This document shows, piece after piece, positions 43,625 to 55,964 of a stretch of 64,000 nt of DNA. Source of the stretch: Agrostemma githago (Eukaryota; Streptophyta; Magnoliopsida; Caryophyllales; Caryophyllaceae); the NCBI GenBank assembly GCA_958450325.1, contig OY288256.1:44782953-44846952 (forward strand), written 5' to 3'. Both the position numbers and the translations under genes were made by a program. Under the pieces are notes generated by a model that saw only the letters and a list, made by a program, of their open reading frames with translations, did no database searches and had not been told where the DNA came from. Positions within the stretch are counted from its first letter, which is position 1. The number at the start of each line of letters is the position of its first letter.

Positions 43625-45993
43625 CTTAGTTTGAGTTCAAGACGGGAGGCAAGCCTATTTGACACAATAAATACCCCTGCAATAAGACTGACCAATCCCT
43701 ACCTTAGGTGTTAGTCTGACCAACAGGAAAAAGAAGAGAAAAAAAAACTGGACAAAAAAAATCAAAAGTCCAAGGAAAAAGCAAAGGACCAAAATAAAAG
43801 AGCTGACCACGACCAAAAAAAACTCTCAACATCCCTCGACCAAGGCACGGTCAACCCAAATGAAGAATCCCATGACCGGGGCTAAGAGGGTCAACCAACT
43901 AAAAAAAATATTCAAAAACCCATGACCGTAGTTAGCGGTCAACTCAAGTGTCCCTTGATCGGGTACGGTCAATTCAAAATTATCAATACCCATACCATCA
44001 AATATGGGAGAAACAATCATATCGGTCAACTAACGCCACATATAGCCTTCCCACATTAAAACCCTCAAGACCTTCTCGAGACCTAGGCTAGAGACAACCA
44101 AAATTTTGAGGATTCAAGCTCCATAGGATACCCTAACCATTAGGGCCAGACATGGAAATCAGATCCCGCATTATTATCTAACCTACCCCGATCGGAGTTC
44201 GAGTCATTTTTACTCGACTTCGCCCTTTCCTACCGCATTACAATACCTTACCCTCGAAGGCTTAGCTTCAAAAAATCAAGCTCCATATGTCAAAACATCA
44301 AAGCCACTTACGACCTAGCTCCACATTTCCAAAAACATCCAAACTAGCTACCAGCCCCAAACACGGGAACTCAACCTAAGGTCGGCATAGAACATGCCCA
44401 AATAGTTCACACCACCTTTGGGGGCTACCCCGGAGAACGTTCACAGTCATAGGATCAACATCCTAATTGTTCTAGCCCTTTGATCAAGACATCATCGGGA
44501 ATGCACCTAACCAACACCGTCAGTATAGTTAGTTACACACAAAGCCCAAATAAACTAGGCACCAAAACATATCTTCAATCACTGAACTACGGTTTGGTTT
44601 GATTTCACTACACGTGAATACGTAGGCAGTGTTTCAACAAAGGCACAACCACCCACATTGACACATATTCAAAAAGCACCGTCATTTCTATTTCGACACT
44701 GTCACATTCTCAATAGCTAGTTTTGTTATCCTGGGGGCTTCTCTTAGACAAAAGATCTTCATCCACTCACAAAATCCAAAAGACTTTCAAAAATCTAGCC
44801 TCCTTTCTATAATGTGTCCAAGTACTCGGCTCAGTCGAAGACGAGAATCTGTCAGGACTCGAAGAATTCCCACTTTGGGAATGTACCCTAAAATCAAATA
44901 TCCAGAAAAGCACTAGACTACAACAGTCCCATTACCGACTACTGCAACCCCATATAGCATATCTATCCCATTTTAATGTTCGACCGTGTTGCCACTCGCC
45001 AAGGCTACGGAATAGCGCAACTTATGAGTCTTGTCATCTTAGGTGGCCCACCCCCTACCGAGTCACGATCCAACCCCTTGAGAGTCCAGTCGTGTCTGTC
45101 AACTCGTTCTGTCGCTTCTAGAGTCGAGTCTGTCAGTAGGCCTCTGTATTCAAATTTTTGCTTTGAAATTTGCAAAACTTAGCCATTTGAGAAAAATCCT
45201 TTTCGACAAGGTCAAATTTCAGGCTATTTAAACTGCAAATTTCTTTTCTACCCCTTTCAATTTTGAAAACCTATCTCCTAGCACGTGAGTTGCTTTCAGG
45301 ACTTCGATTTCAAAATGAAGCCAAAAATCATTTTCCCCAGTGCAAGTCAGTCTATAGATGCTAATTGCATTTCCTATCTGCTATGTTTGCTATTTCTGCC
45401 TATATATCTAACATTTTAGGTACCAGCTTGTGCTTCCCAACGGAATGTCAAGTTTTTATCTCCCCATTGTGAGACGGAGTTTCATTTAAAGTGGCACATG
45501 AAAATTGGGATGTATCTGCAAACAGATACACCAGGGCTTCTTAGGCAAGCTCCTGCGTAGTTCCGAATTGGGATGTATCTGCAAACAGATACACTCAGGG
45601 CTTCTTTGGCAAGCTCCCGCGTAGTTCCGAGATGGGATGTATCTGCAAACAGATACACCCAGGGTTTCTTAGGCAAGCTCCCGCGTAGTTCTGAGATGGG
45701 ATGTATATGCGAACAGATACACCCACGGCTTCTTAGGCAAGCTTCCGCACAGCTCCAAGATGGGATGTATCCGCATAAAGATACACCCAGGGCTTCAAAA
45801 ACAAGTCCCCACGGAGCTATCCCTCATAATAGAACTCAGGTATGATTTCTATCTTATGGCTGGCGAGCCCTTTCACGCAAGTCTAATGGACTATAAACGA
45901 CTTGACCGGAAGTCTGCAAGGTCTTAATCCTCGATTGGCCTGGTAGCTACTCTGACTTTCGCCTTGTCCAAGTCTTAGTCAGAGTCGGGGCTC
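43625..45993 (+). other. Tat 3' untranslated region
   Basis: About 2.4 kb with no domain-bearing ORF. It contains several GGTCAAC phrases (43850-43980), TGGGGGCT phrases, a 64-bp minisatellite (45507-45828), and at its right end AGTCGGGGCTC (45983-45993), a PPT-like tract abutting the next LTR. Confidence 0.6.
45507..45828 (+). repeat. 64-bp minisatellite, five copies, each with a hairpin
   Basis: Units start at 45507, 45570, 45634, 45698 and 45762. The first three contain TGTATCTG, loop CAAA, CAGATACA, a perfect 8-bp stem; the last two have diverged arms. The remainder reads AGGGCTTCTTAGGCAAGCTC plus CGTAGTTCCGAGA-type sequence. ORFs across it exist on both strands because 64 is not a multiple of three; I do not treat them as genes. 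Confidence 0.88.
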
Positions 45994-46425
45994 TGTAGAC
46001 ACCCACATTTGGCCGCTAGGTGTGTATAGCGTTTCCAAAAAAACACCCGATGATGATCGGACGCGAACGTGCTTTAACATACTCGAATATGGGCTCAAAA
46101 TCGTTAGTATTTGGCTTGGGCTTTTTACAGAGTAAAAACCTCACAAAACCAGCCTCAAATCCAGGCCCAGTAAGTCATGCATTTCCAATCAAATAAGACT
46201 AATTTGGGCCAAAACCGACACCAAGGGCAAAACCATCTTTTAGCGACCAGGTCAAGCCCCGGTCAAAGACATTTCCGAGACATAAAAATCAGTCGCGCAA
46301 CTTCAAAAGTCTGACTCAAAGTCAAAGACTACACAAAAATTAGCTACGAAGAGAATCAAAGCATTTAAACAAATTCGTTAGAGATAAAACTCTATCTCTA
46401 AAGAGACCTCCCACCCGACCTGACC

Positions 46426-46536
46426 TACTCGATCGAGTGGACCGGCCCACTCAGTCGAGTAGGCTCATAAAACCCACGAGAACCGGTGTTAGACTGGGCA
46501 CTCGATCGAGTGCAACACACCACTCGATCGAGTGGC
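46426..46536. repeat. CTCGATCGAG cluster upstream of TATA
   Basis: Includes the perfect 16-bp palindrome GCACTCGATCGAGTGC and CCACTCGATCGAGTGG. It lies 79 bp before the TATA box. Confidence 0.85.
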
Positions 46537-46614
46537 TCCTTTTCTATCCAGAACCAAACTCCTTTTCTATCCAAAACCGAGTACCTTTCCTATCTAAAAG
46601 CCGGGATATTTTCC

Positions 46615-46622
46615 TATAAATA
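46615..46622 (+). promoter_or_regulatory. TATA box of Tat 3' LTR
   Basis: TATAAATA following TTTTCC, in the same position relative to the LTR start as in 19443-21781. Confidence 0.65.
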
Positions 46623-47406
46623 CACCCCCTTTACAACACAAATTGAGACACACAATTCACAATTCAAAATTTCAACAATCTTAGGCAAACTATACACAAA
46701 TACCATCCCGACTTTTCCTCTAGAAATCCTATAGGAAACCAGAGAAAACCGATCCCACAAACGAAACACCTTAACTCTTCCTATATCCTCGATACTCCCG
46801 TGCCTTTGCCACTACTAGACGAGTCCATAACCGATGCCGAAATTAGCATGTAGGTTGAGGGTGTTACGAAATCTCGATCTCTCCTTTTTCTCTCGTTCTT
46901 CTCGTCGTCTTCTTCTTCTTTTTTCCTCTTTTTTTTTACTTTTTTTTCTCCTTTCGCTTCTAATATCGTTATTAATATTACTACTAGCGTTTTTATCATC
47001 ATCAACATCGCGCATATATCGATTTTTTAAAACATTTATTCTTAAGATGTGATATCGACTCCGTAGTCGAATATTATGTCTAAAATAATTAGTCAATAAA
47101 TCGAGCTAACACGAACCCGTTGATGCCGAAATAATTGTGACTTAATCCGAAAGGATTAATTACGACATTGTAACGCGGAGGGAATTATTTCGTCCTAGTT
47201 CAATTTAAAACGACTTATAATGTCTTTTCTAAATTCCCGATAATAGATCTCGTAATAATAGTGTAGATATCACGAGCATCGAAAATTAAGTCGAGTATAA
47301 ATCGTACCATATTTTTACGCGGCTTAATAAATTATCGACTTAAGAATTAAAAGCAAATTCGAGATTAACGTTTCCCGAAAACGGGCAGCAGTCCGTACAG
47401 GGGCAG

Positions 47407-47519
47407 TACTCGATCGAGTGCCATAGCCCACTCGATCGAGTTGCACCCCAGATTATGAGGCTGGAGGTTTTTTCGAAGACCACTCGATCGAGTCCCTCCC
47501 ATGACTCGATTGAGTGGCC
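47407..47519. repeat. CTCGATCGAG cluster in transcribed LTR
   Basis: Four modules with the same core as the upstream cluster of this LTR (ACTCGATCGAGT), with one variant CTCGATTGAG. Confidence 0.85.
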
Positions 47520-48344
47520 TCCGTCATGCCAAAACCGCGAGCTTCCCGCATATTTCAAGTCTCGATAAATTCTTTTTTAACGACTTCGGTCAACACGTGT
47601 CAAGTCTATCACGTGATTTACTCTTTTAAAAACGATGCATCGCGTCTTCTTACATCGTCTAATCTACTTACAATCTGATATTATCGTTACTAATTCAATT
47701 ATTTCGATTTCGCGTTTGTTGTATTGTATTTCCGGGTTGTATTCCGCCCGTGCATTTGTAATCTACTTTTGCGCCTTTATTTTCGTTGTTTGTTTTATTG
47801 TGCTAAAACGAACCTTGCATGATAAAATAACTTTGACGTTAGATGCATTAAACGACGTAGCTAAATATAATTCACATGTTTAGTTCTAAAAGCATTGTTT
47901 GCATAACATTCAACCGTCAAACTAACGCGCCTACACGAAAAACGAACGATATCTAAGTAGAGGCCGCTAAGTGCGGGCGGGATTGGGTGTTCTTTGTGAA
48001 CTTCCCAACACGTACCCTCACCCCTTACTCAGAACCGTGGTTTCCGGATGTCCGAAACAGTTGGCACATGAGAGTCATTCAATACATGATTCCCGATAAC
48101 TCGGCGTCGTTATCGTAATGCAAAGGGACGAACCCCTAAACTCTAGCATTGAAAGCGGGCCGTACTTTGTGCACGATCCGCCTAAATGTAGAGTAGGTTC
48201 GAACGGGTCCGAATTCTGACAAAATTCGGTGGCGACTCCTAATTAGATTTAAATTTCAACCCGAGATCAATCATGCCACGAGATTCATTCGCCTCCACAA
48301 ACTCGCACGTGGCCGCGTCGGGGTGGACCTATGTCATGTCCACA

Positions 48345-49348
48345 CTTATATGTGAAACGACAATAATTACTCAAGTATTAAATCAAATAAACAAAGAATT
48401 AACGGAGAAGCATGAGATGTAGGATCTTGACATCAACTAAAACATAAAACATCTGTTTTTGATAATACAATTTTACTTGAAATTCTGGCGGGTGAAGACA
48501 TTAAACGGACAGACATAAAAAACTATAGAAGTCCGAAACTTTTATTTATTTATTTTTTGTGTGAACAACACCCATACTTAATCATATCCCGGTCATAAAT
48601 TTAGATAATACTCTGTACATATTTCCATAGGTTCATAAACAGAATCATTTTCATAATGGCATGTTATATGTAATCATAGTCATAAATTTAGAATGATAGA
48701 AAGTTTTCGGAAAAACTTACAATTTGACTTCATAAGATAAGAATCAAATAATAAGAGAAAATAAGAATACGGCCCAACTATTCTTTTTGATCATACCGAA
48801 AATGATGAAGATATTTCCATTAGAAAATTGTCAATCCTGAAACTCTTGAAAGATGATCGTGCTGATAACGGGTTATAAATATATTATAGGACAATATCGT
48901 AAACCGGAAATCGGAATGAGATTATATTGATGTGTGTATTACAATACATGTGTTGATCGATATTTATAGATATCGAAACATAAAGGACACGTCTCTTCGC
49001 AGAGAGACGTATTACTTGAAAGGATAATAACATCCATATTATAACACTTATTTTTTTCTTCCCATTTATTCTTCTTTCCTTCACTACTTTAGTTTAGTTA
49101 ACCCAATTACAAACTCCCGATTTGGTTACTTAGATAGACTTTAATTACTAGTAGAATTTATTTGTCTCCCTGTGGATACGATCCTGACCTCCCTAGCTAT
49201 ATGTTTAGTTAGACCTAAGTTGGTTATCTTTGATAGGTGTACGATTAGCTTATCACCGTTCTTATCGTCGGCCCGTACTATGCAGATTTTATCCTTGAGT
49301 GCATGTGTTTATGTTTATCCAGACAGGTGGATGCACCAAATAGGCGAG
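48345..49348. other. AT-rich spacer with a possible old LTR end
   Basis: No gene recognised. Positions 49169-49252 (CTCCCTGTGGATACGATCC ... ending GATTAGCTTATCA) resemble the U5 end of a plant gypsy or copia LTR, and a small inverted repeat CGTCTCT/AGAGACG lies near 48990. It may be a decayed LTR of an otherwise unseen element. Confidence 0.45.
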
Positions 49349-51175
49349 TGTAGACACCTAGATTTGGACTTGGTGGCCGCAGGAGTGCCCGACAAACACC
49401 CGATGATGATCGGAGTGCAACACGACATGATTTTACGATGTTTTAGATGATTTTTCTATAGAACGGATCAATTAATTACACCCAAGCAACGCGCTAGGGC
49501 ATGGGGCAAAGTCTTAACACCCAAGCAACGCACAAGATTACGTATAATCTCCGCTCTGGAAACTTTCAATCGGATCTTCAAAATATCGACCGCTTCCCCG
49601 CAGGCGCCTCAATTCTGCAACGCCTGGAGCCAGGCGTCCTAATTCTGGGTCGCATGACGTCTGGCGCCTGAAATCTCGATTTGAACTACGAGAAAAACTC
49701 TAAATACCCCGTTTCACCGCTCTACAAGCTCTACACAACTTGCAACTCTTCTTTAGCATCGCACACCGAGATTAAGCATGATCCACTCGATCGTTTTCTC
49801 TTCGCTTCGCATTCCACGAATCAGCACTACTCTTCGTAGTTCCTCGAGTTCCTGACTCAACAAGAACAAAAAAGGGCACCGTAGCAAAGCTCTGCAGAAA
49901 TCGCCGCAGGACGCTAGGAGGATCAGCCCGTCAAAGTCGTTATCGTCACTAGGTTGTCATCTAAACACAACTTTACATATCGCACCTTTAATTATGCATT
50001 TCGATAACGTCTAGTCCGACCCATGTGGATACTAATTCCACGACACATCGCATACCATACGTAAAGTCCACAACTTCAACCTCAAGCACTAAAACACCTA
50101 AATCGAATTCGTGTAGTCATGAGATCCATTCTCGATCGTCTACACTTCGTATCTCGTTTAGTGTAAACTCTGAGGGTGCAACTCTTCATATAATGTGATT
50201 TATTTACAGTTCGCACTTACAGCTTTCATATGATTTACCGCTTTTATGACCACAATCGCATGCTAAATCACCTAACACGAAATTCAAAACTCAATAAGCA
50301 GTGGACCAGTCACGTATTAACCTCGATGCTCACCCCTAACATGTGGTTCGACACATCCTTGTTAATATTGTACCGACGCACTTTAAGTAGAATACCAGGT
50401 AAGGTATATCATGAGAAACGACTAATATCCGTATTATAACATTAAAACTGATTTGCTAATACGAATAATATCTAGTACTCTCTACTCTCCTACGTGCATC
50501 TTTTCATGGTCTATTTGTCACGCGAAATCGCATGTAAAGAATGTAAAAGCACTTACTTCGAAGATAAAACTTACCTGTCCTTAAACAATCGACGTAGCAA
50601 AGGCATAGGGTTAAAACAACGGATGTTATCACATTTCCGCCACAATTAAGAATGAAGTTATCAGTTCATCGATTGATTAGTAGAGGCCGCTACGTGCGAG
50701 CGGGATTGGGTATTGATGTCTATCGGACGTTGGCTTCCCAATACCTACCTTCACCCCTTACTCAAAATCTATGGTTTCCGGATGTCCGAAACCATTGGCA
50801 ATGAGAGTCATTCTAGACATGGAATGCTTAAGGGTACAAGTCGCTATCTTTAGGTCCCCATGTTACTCAGCTTTGAGCCGGCTAAGGATTAAAGTTGACT
50901 TGAACGGGTTACGAGTATCCCAAAATTACTCAGTGACGACTCCACAAATCGGCCTTTAAACATTTACAATCACATCTCGATCGATTCAACGGAAATATAG
51001 ACGTCCCCTATACGTTTATCCAGTACAACTCAAATCGTCAACCAAATCAAGGTCCGACACTTCGCTCCGAACGCGAGATTGGAACAGCACTGGGCGCCAT
51101 TGCGCGCCCCGGCAGGGTTGTGTGGGTAGCCCCCGCGACGGTCTGCGCGGGTGCGCGCGAAGAGCGGGTGGTAGC
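49349..51175 (+). repeat. Tat 5' LTR, first part (split by nested insertions)
   Basis: Begins TGTAGACACCTAG and carries the conserved Tat block at 50677-50805. Its last seven bases (GTCCACA) lie 11.6 kb away at 62792-62798, directly before an intact PBS. GC-rich module clusters with GGCGCC cores are at 49597-49671 and 51082-51170. Confidence 0.82.
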
Positions 51176-51244
51176 TGTAACACCTCTGATTTTATAAATT
51201 AAATTAAATTAAAGTTATGTTCATATTTTTATTTTGTTTATAAT

Positions 51245-52921
51245 TGATGGTAGGGGATTTGTCGCGGAATCCCAACCGTCAATAATATAACCGGCTATTC
51301 CTACGGTAGATAGGGCAAGTTGGGTCGAATCCATGGGGACGATAATGTATAGCCTAGACTAAGGTCGCTTAAATACGAGACTAAGTCAACGAGCTAATAT
51401 AACTAGGAAATGATAAGAGGGGAGAAAGCTAGACTAAGACTAGGAGAACAAACTAAGGAAAACGGGCTAGGATTAGGTCGGGGTCAAAGGGGTAACGGAA
51501 TGGTCGAGGGAGAACTAGAGCGAAGGAGGTTGTAGGGTGATCTAGGTTGGTCCGGGCTCTTGCAACTTAGACCCACCTAGAGGTTCCACCTAGAACCCAT
51601 CTCGGCGACACACATGACAAACGAGGTTCTAGCGCGCTATGGTGGCCTAGGTCGCATCCGGGCTCTCGCTACTTAGACCGACCTAAGGGTCGTCCTCACC
51701 GGGCTCTCGCTACGTAGTGAGGGAACCGAACCCACAAACAACTATCACCCACAAGAGAAAGGCAAGAAAAACAAGTATATGCATCTACTAGTCATTCAAG
51801 CATTTCAACAAACATGTGATATGCATCAAACCAAGAGGAAACCCAAATCTTCCACCAACATCTCCAACAATCCCTTAATCACCCAATTAACACCCAAATC
51901 ACCCTACTAACCCTAGCAAGAACACTACTCTAACATAATCAAACTATAACTAACAAAAGCAAGAGGAATCATCATAAGAAAACAAAACTAACATAAACAA
52001 ACTAGTGAAAACAATAAACAACAATCAAAGATTAAAACTTCAACAACATAAACAAGATTAAGAGAAAGGGAAAAGGATTATACCAAACTAGAGAAGAATT
52101 AAAAGGAGAACACTTGCATAGAAGAAAACCCAAATTCATCCACCAAGGTTGTCAATCTTGGATGGATTCTTCAAGAGATCCAATATTACAAGATTAAACT
52201 AAGATTAAAGACTAATTACCGACTAATCTACACTAATCTAATCTAATCTAACCTAAAGTAGTCTAGGGTTTAAGGGGATATGTCTAACATAAGCTTAACA
52301 AAACAAGGAAAGAGTATATATAGGGTTACAAGTGGAAAGGAGAAGAAAGAAAACAAGGCGGAGCTGCAGCTCACTCATCCCGCCCGGGACGAGATGGTCT
52401 CGCCCGGGAGGAGATGGTCTCGCCCGGGACGAGATGGTCTCGCCCGGGACGAGATGGTCTCGCCCGGGACGAGATGGTCCCGCCCGAGACGAGTCCTTCT
52501 CGGCCAGGACGGGCTCAAGACAGGAGCTGTTGGTTTTGTGCACTCCTTCCCGGTCGGGAAGGCCACTATCCCGCCCGGGAAGGACCTTGTAGGCCTCCAA
52601 TATGATCTTTTTGGTCCCTCCTTGGTTCTCATGGGCTTCTCACCGACTCTCGGGTCTCGGGATCGAGTCTAAGAGGCTCGGGATTGGGTCCCAAGATCTC
52701 GGGGTCGAATCCAAGGCATCGAGTGATCGTTCCTTCTCTTCGTTGGCTCCAAAAGTGTATGAAACGAGTCGGAATCGTTCTAATTCTTCATGAATGGTCT
52801 CGGGAACCTGAAACGAGCTAAAGGAAGCATAAGTAACCCATAAATCGCTCCCAAGGAGCGATTCCACAAGGAAAATAGGACCAAAACACTACGAAATAGG
52901 CACTACAAACTACACTTATCA
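51245..52921 (-). repeat. 3' LTR of third Athila-like element
   Basis: 1677 bp. TATA box at 52315-52322 (minus strand). Its palindrome cluster (52377-52582) is a tandem array that differs strongly from the cluster of the partner LTR. The rest of the LTR aligns well with 57580-59184. Confidence 0.9.
52377..52582. repeat. Tandem CCCGGG array in third element 3' LTR
   Basis: About six consecutive 20-bp units reading CGCCCGGGACGAGATGGTCT, followed by diverged units and TTCCCGGTCGGGAA. Each unit centres on the palindrome CCCGGG. It lies 55 bp from the TATA box. Confidence 0.88.
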
Positions 52922-52935
52922 ACTCACCCACACTT
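52922..52935 (-). promoter_or_regulatory. Polypurine tract of third element
   Basis: Minus strand AAGTGTGGGTGAGT next to the LTR start TGATAAGTGT, one change from the other two elements. Confidence 0.8.
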
Positions 52936-55900
52936 AACCCTTACTCGCCCTCGAGTAAGCACATACTATCTACTAAACTAGCCGAGTGGGTATTAGCGCA
53001 CCCTACGCCCCTTAAACTCACGCGAGTGCACTTAGAGGAAAAGTGCACTCCGCAAGGCAAGTTGGGTCTTGCGACAAAACCGCGGATGCAACCGGACACA
53101 AAACACACAAACAAACACAAGGTTGCACCCAAAGAAAAAACAAATACCGCTTCCCTCTAAAAGCGGTGAAAGAAGCACCAGTTTAGGACTCGAGGTAAGT
53201 GACAACGTTCCCAAGCTAGCAATACAAACCAAGGTGGACTAAACCCTAATAGTATGACGATAAAGCAACAAAAACGTTGGTAACATACCTAGGTCCTCCT
53301 AACTCTCTAAAAACGTACTACGGGACGATCGGCGGAGTGTAAAAGTGAAGAACCACGGTGTTAGTCGACACTGTAGGTAAGTGAGACCCCGCCCCCTTTA
53401 GAGTGAGCCAAGAGGGTCGTCCCGTGTCCAAAACCGCCTAACTAGTCCAAGTAAAAAGGTGGAAAACATGCAAAATGAGGGAAGACCGACTAATGCCGCT
53501 ATCATCCTTCCTCGAGACTCGGTCCTTTGGTAGGCTCTTCACGGCAAAAGTCGAAAAAAGGCTTATTTTTGTGGGGATTTCTTTTTTGTGAGACGGGTTT
53601 TCTTTTGGCATTTTCTTTCTTTTCGACATTTTGATTTGTTTGTTGCCATGCCATTTCTTTTTCTTCTTTTCTATTTTCTTTTTGGCTTTTGTGCATTTTA
53701 TTTTTTCTTCATTCTTTTCTTTCTTTTCATTTTTCTTTCTTTTCTTTTCTTTGCCCTATTTTTTTGGCAAGATTTGGCTTTTTGGCTTTTCTTTGTATGA
53801 CAAGAAAGGGAGAAATTCAACAAATTGCAATTTATTGTGTGATATGTGTAGGAGGTAGGTGAATGGGTAAGTCGGGACGGCGCCTTCCCTTCTAACCCAC
53901 AAAAAGTGGAGAACTTGGACTAATCTAGCAACCCTAGACATGGTCACCTAAGGGACGAGACTCGGTAACCAAGGCCTTTTCACACCGTGGGTGGTCATAA
54001 TGGTCAAAAGTGCAAACCCCGTAGTAAATCCGTAGTAAGCTAGGTGGACTCAAGGTAAAAGACCAACGGAATCATTTATTTAGGGTCATTCTACTAAAGT
54101 AAAGTCCAAGACTCGGTTTATACTACTAGGAAGGGAAAGTAAACACTCGCACACTAGCCTCTAAACCGGGTTTTCGAAAACCTTTTTACGCACAAGACAC
54201 AACTACACACACAAAACAAAGACTCAACGAAAATGAAAGAAAAAGTAGCAAAAGCAACAAAACAAAAACAACACAAAACGAACACATACACAACACAAAC
54301 ACCACCCCGATATTCCAAACAAGCCACCAAATCAACCACAACTTTACAAAGCTCCACCCGAGCACACCGCAACACAACCTTCTCCAACTTCACAAGAAAT
54401 AAAGAGGGAAAGAGGGATAGAAGATGTTACCGGATGTCTTCAAAGCTTTCCAAAATTAACGGTGATTAAGCAACCTATAAGGAAAAAGGGAGGCAAAACA
54501 CGCACACAAAACAAATATACGACACAATGACACAAAAGGAAAACACACAAAAGAAAAATCTTTTTTATTTTTTGTGAAATTTTTCAAATTTTTAGGTTTT
54601 TTGAAGATTTTTCGAAAAAAAACTACGAAAATAAACTAAGCTACACTAGAATATCACTACTAAAATAAACTAAGCTACACTAGAATATCACTCCTCCACA
54701 CTTAAACCGAGCAATGTCCTCATATGCTCAATCGTAGTGTGCGGAGAGACAAAAGAAAAAGAAAAAAAACTACGAAAATAAAGCTAAAAATCAAAGAATA
54801 AAGTGAAGAAAAGGGTAGAAGGTGTCCGGCCGGGGTGTAGTCAAGTCACCGTGGGCCGAGACGAGAAAAAGATATGGATGGGGGAAGAAATAAAAGAAGG
54901 AAATAAAAGGAAATGGGAGGGGAGGGCTAGGTGTAATCAAGTCACCTAGCCCGGATTCCGCCTAAATCCGACTAAATACTCAAAAAAAGAAAGTGAAAAT
55001 CTTGTAAAATTTGGATTTTTCGATTGACACTCGACGTAATCACATCGTCGGGAGTCGGGAGCAACCACTACCGAGGCCTCGAAGGCCACCATGACATCAA
55101 GACACATAAGTGAACAAGGGGAAGGGAATAAACAAAGGAAAACAAGCAACAACAAAAACGGAAAAGAAAGGATAGTTGTCGTACCATAGGTTAGCAACTC
55201 ACTCTCTCCATCGTCTCATAAATCAATATAGGCACTTGCTTGTCTTCATCATTGCTATCCCGCTTCAACCTTGATAGAACCGCATGGTATAGGTAGTAAT
55301 GGTGTGAGGGGGTGGGATTTGATGTGAATATCGGTTTAAAGTGAGGAGGAAATGAGGTTAAGGTATGTAAATGAGGTACATGGGTGGTATGATATGAGAA
55401 AGGAAGGTAGGGAGGTTAGGTGGGGGTATACAATGGTTGGGTGGGCTTAAATGTCGAAGAAGAAGCACCAAAAAGGAGTAGGGGATCATCCCGGTCGGGA
55501 TGGATGATCCCGGTCGGGTTGATAAACCCTTCCCGGTCGGGAAGCCTCCTTCCCGATCGGGATGACACTCCAGTGGACTCGATTTTTGGCACCCTCATCC
55601 CGATCGGGACGGCCCCATCCCGGTCGGGACGACACACCCTTCCCGGTCGGGAAGGGTCTTCATGACTCCCATGACCCCAAAAACCGACTCCCTTACTCAC
55701 GATCCAAGCTCTATCACTAACCACTCCTTTCTAGTTGTCACCTTCACTTCACCTATCACAATAAACTCAAAGTACACATCAAATTCACTCCCTCACATCG
55801 CTCATCAAAATACCAAATCAATTACAAGAGCTTCACAAAACAACAAAAATCAAGAGAAAAATCACACAAATACAAACACAAGTACTCTAAAGAAGAGGAG

Positions 55901-55964
55901 AGGGGAATATACAACATGACAGTTCTTTAGGAACTCCGTCAAACCTAGGATGGTGGACTCTTCT
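52936..55964 (-). other. Third element 3' non-coding region
   Basis: Homologous to 3057-4832 and 12519-13634 of the outer element and, inverted, to 7929-10862. It has a pyrimidine-rich plus-strand tract (53580-53790), an internal PPT-like site (54691-54703), a tandem duplication of about 40 bp (54620-54690) and a palindrome cluster (55488-55655). No supported ORF. Confidence 0.72.
55488..55655. repeat. Palindrome cluster downstream of gag remnant (third element)
   Basis: Modules ATCCCGGTCGGGAT, TTCCCGGTCGGGAA, TTCCCGATCGGGAT and others, about 310-480 bp beyond the gag-remnant stop. Confidence 0.85.

Larger units (their letters stand above)
45994..48344 (+). repeat. 3' LTR of a Tat element
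   Basis: 2351 bp, TGTAGACACCC to CATGTCCACA, preceded by a PPT-like tract. TATA box at 46615-46622. CTCGATCGAG clusters at 46426-46536 and 47407-47519; conserved block at 47957-48075. It differs from 19443-21781 at many sites, so it belongs to a different insertion. Confidence 0.85.

Noticed and set aside
45482..45845. Repeat-containing ORFs on both strands over the 64-bp minisatellite
   Set aside because: The unit length is not a multiple of three and the frames shift between copies; no start context or homology supports coding.
52377..52582. CRISPR-like array of regularly spaced repeats
   Set aside because: Units are contiguous 20-mers without unique spacers, in a plant LTR; they belong to the palindrome clusters.
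52280..52672. 130-codon plus-strand ORF rich in Arg, Gly and Ser-Arg-Pro repeats
   Set aside because: It is translation of the CCCGGG tandem array; similarly long frames exist in several registers and on both strands.
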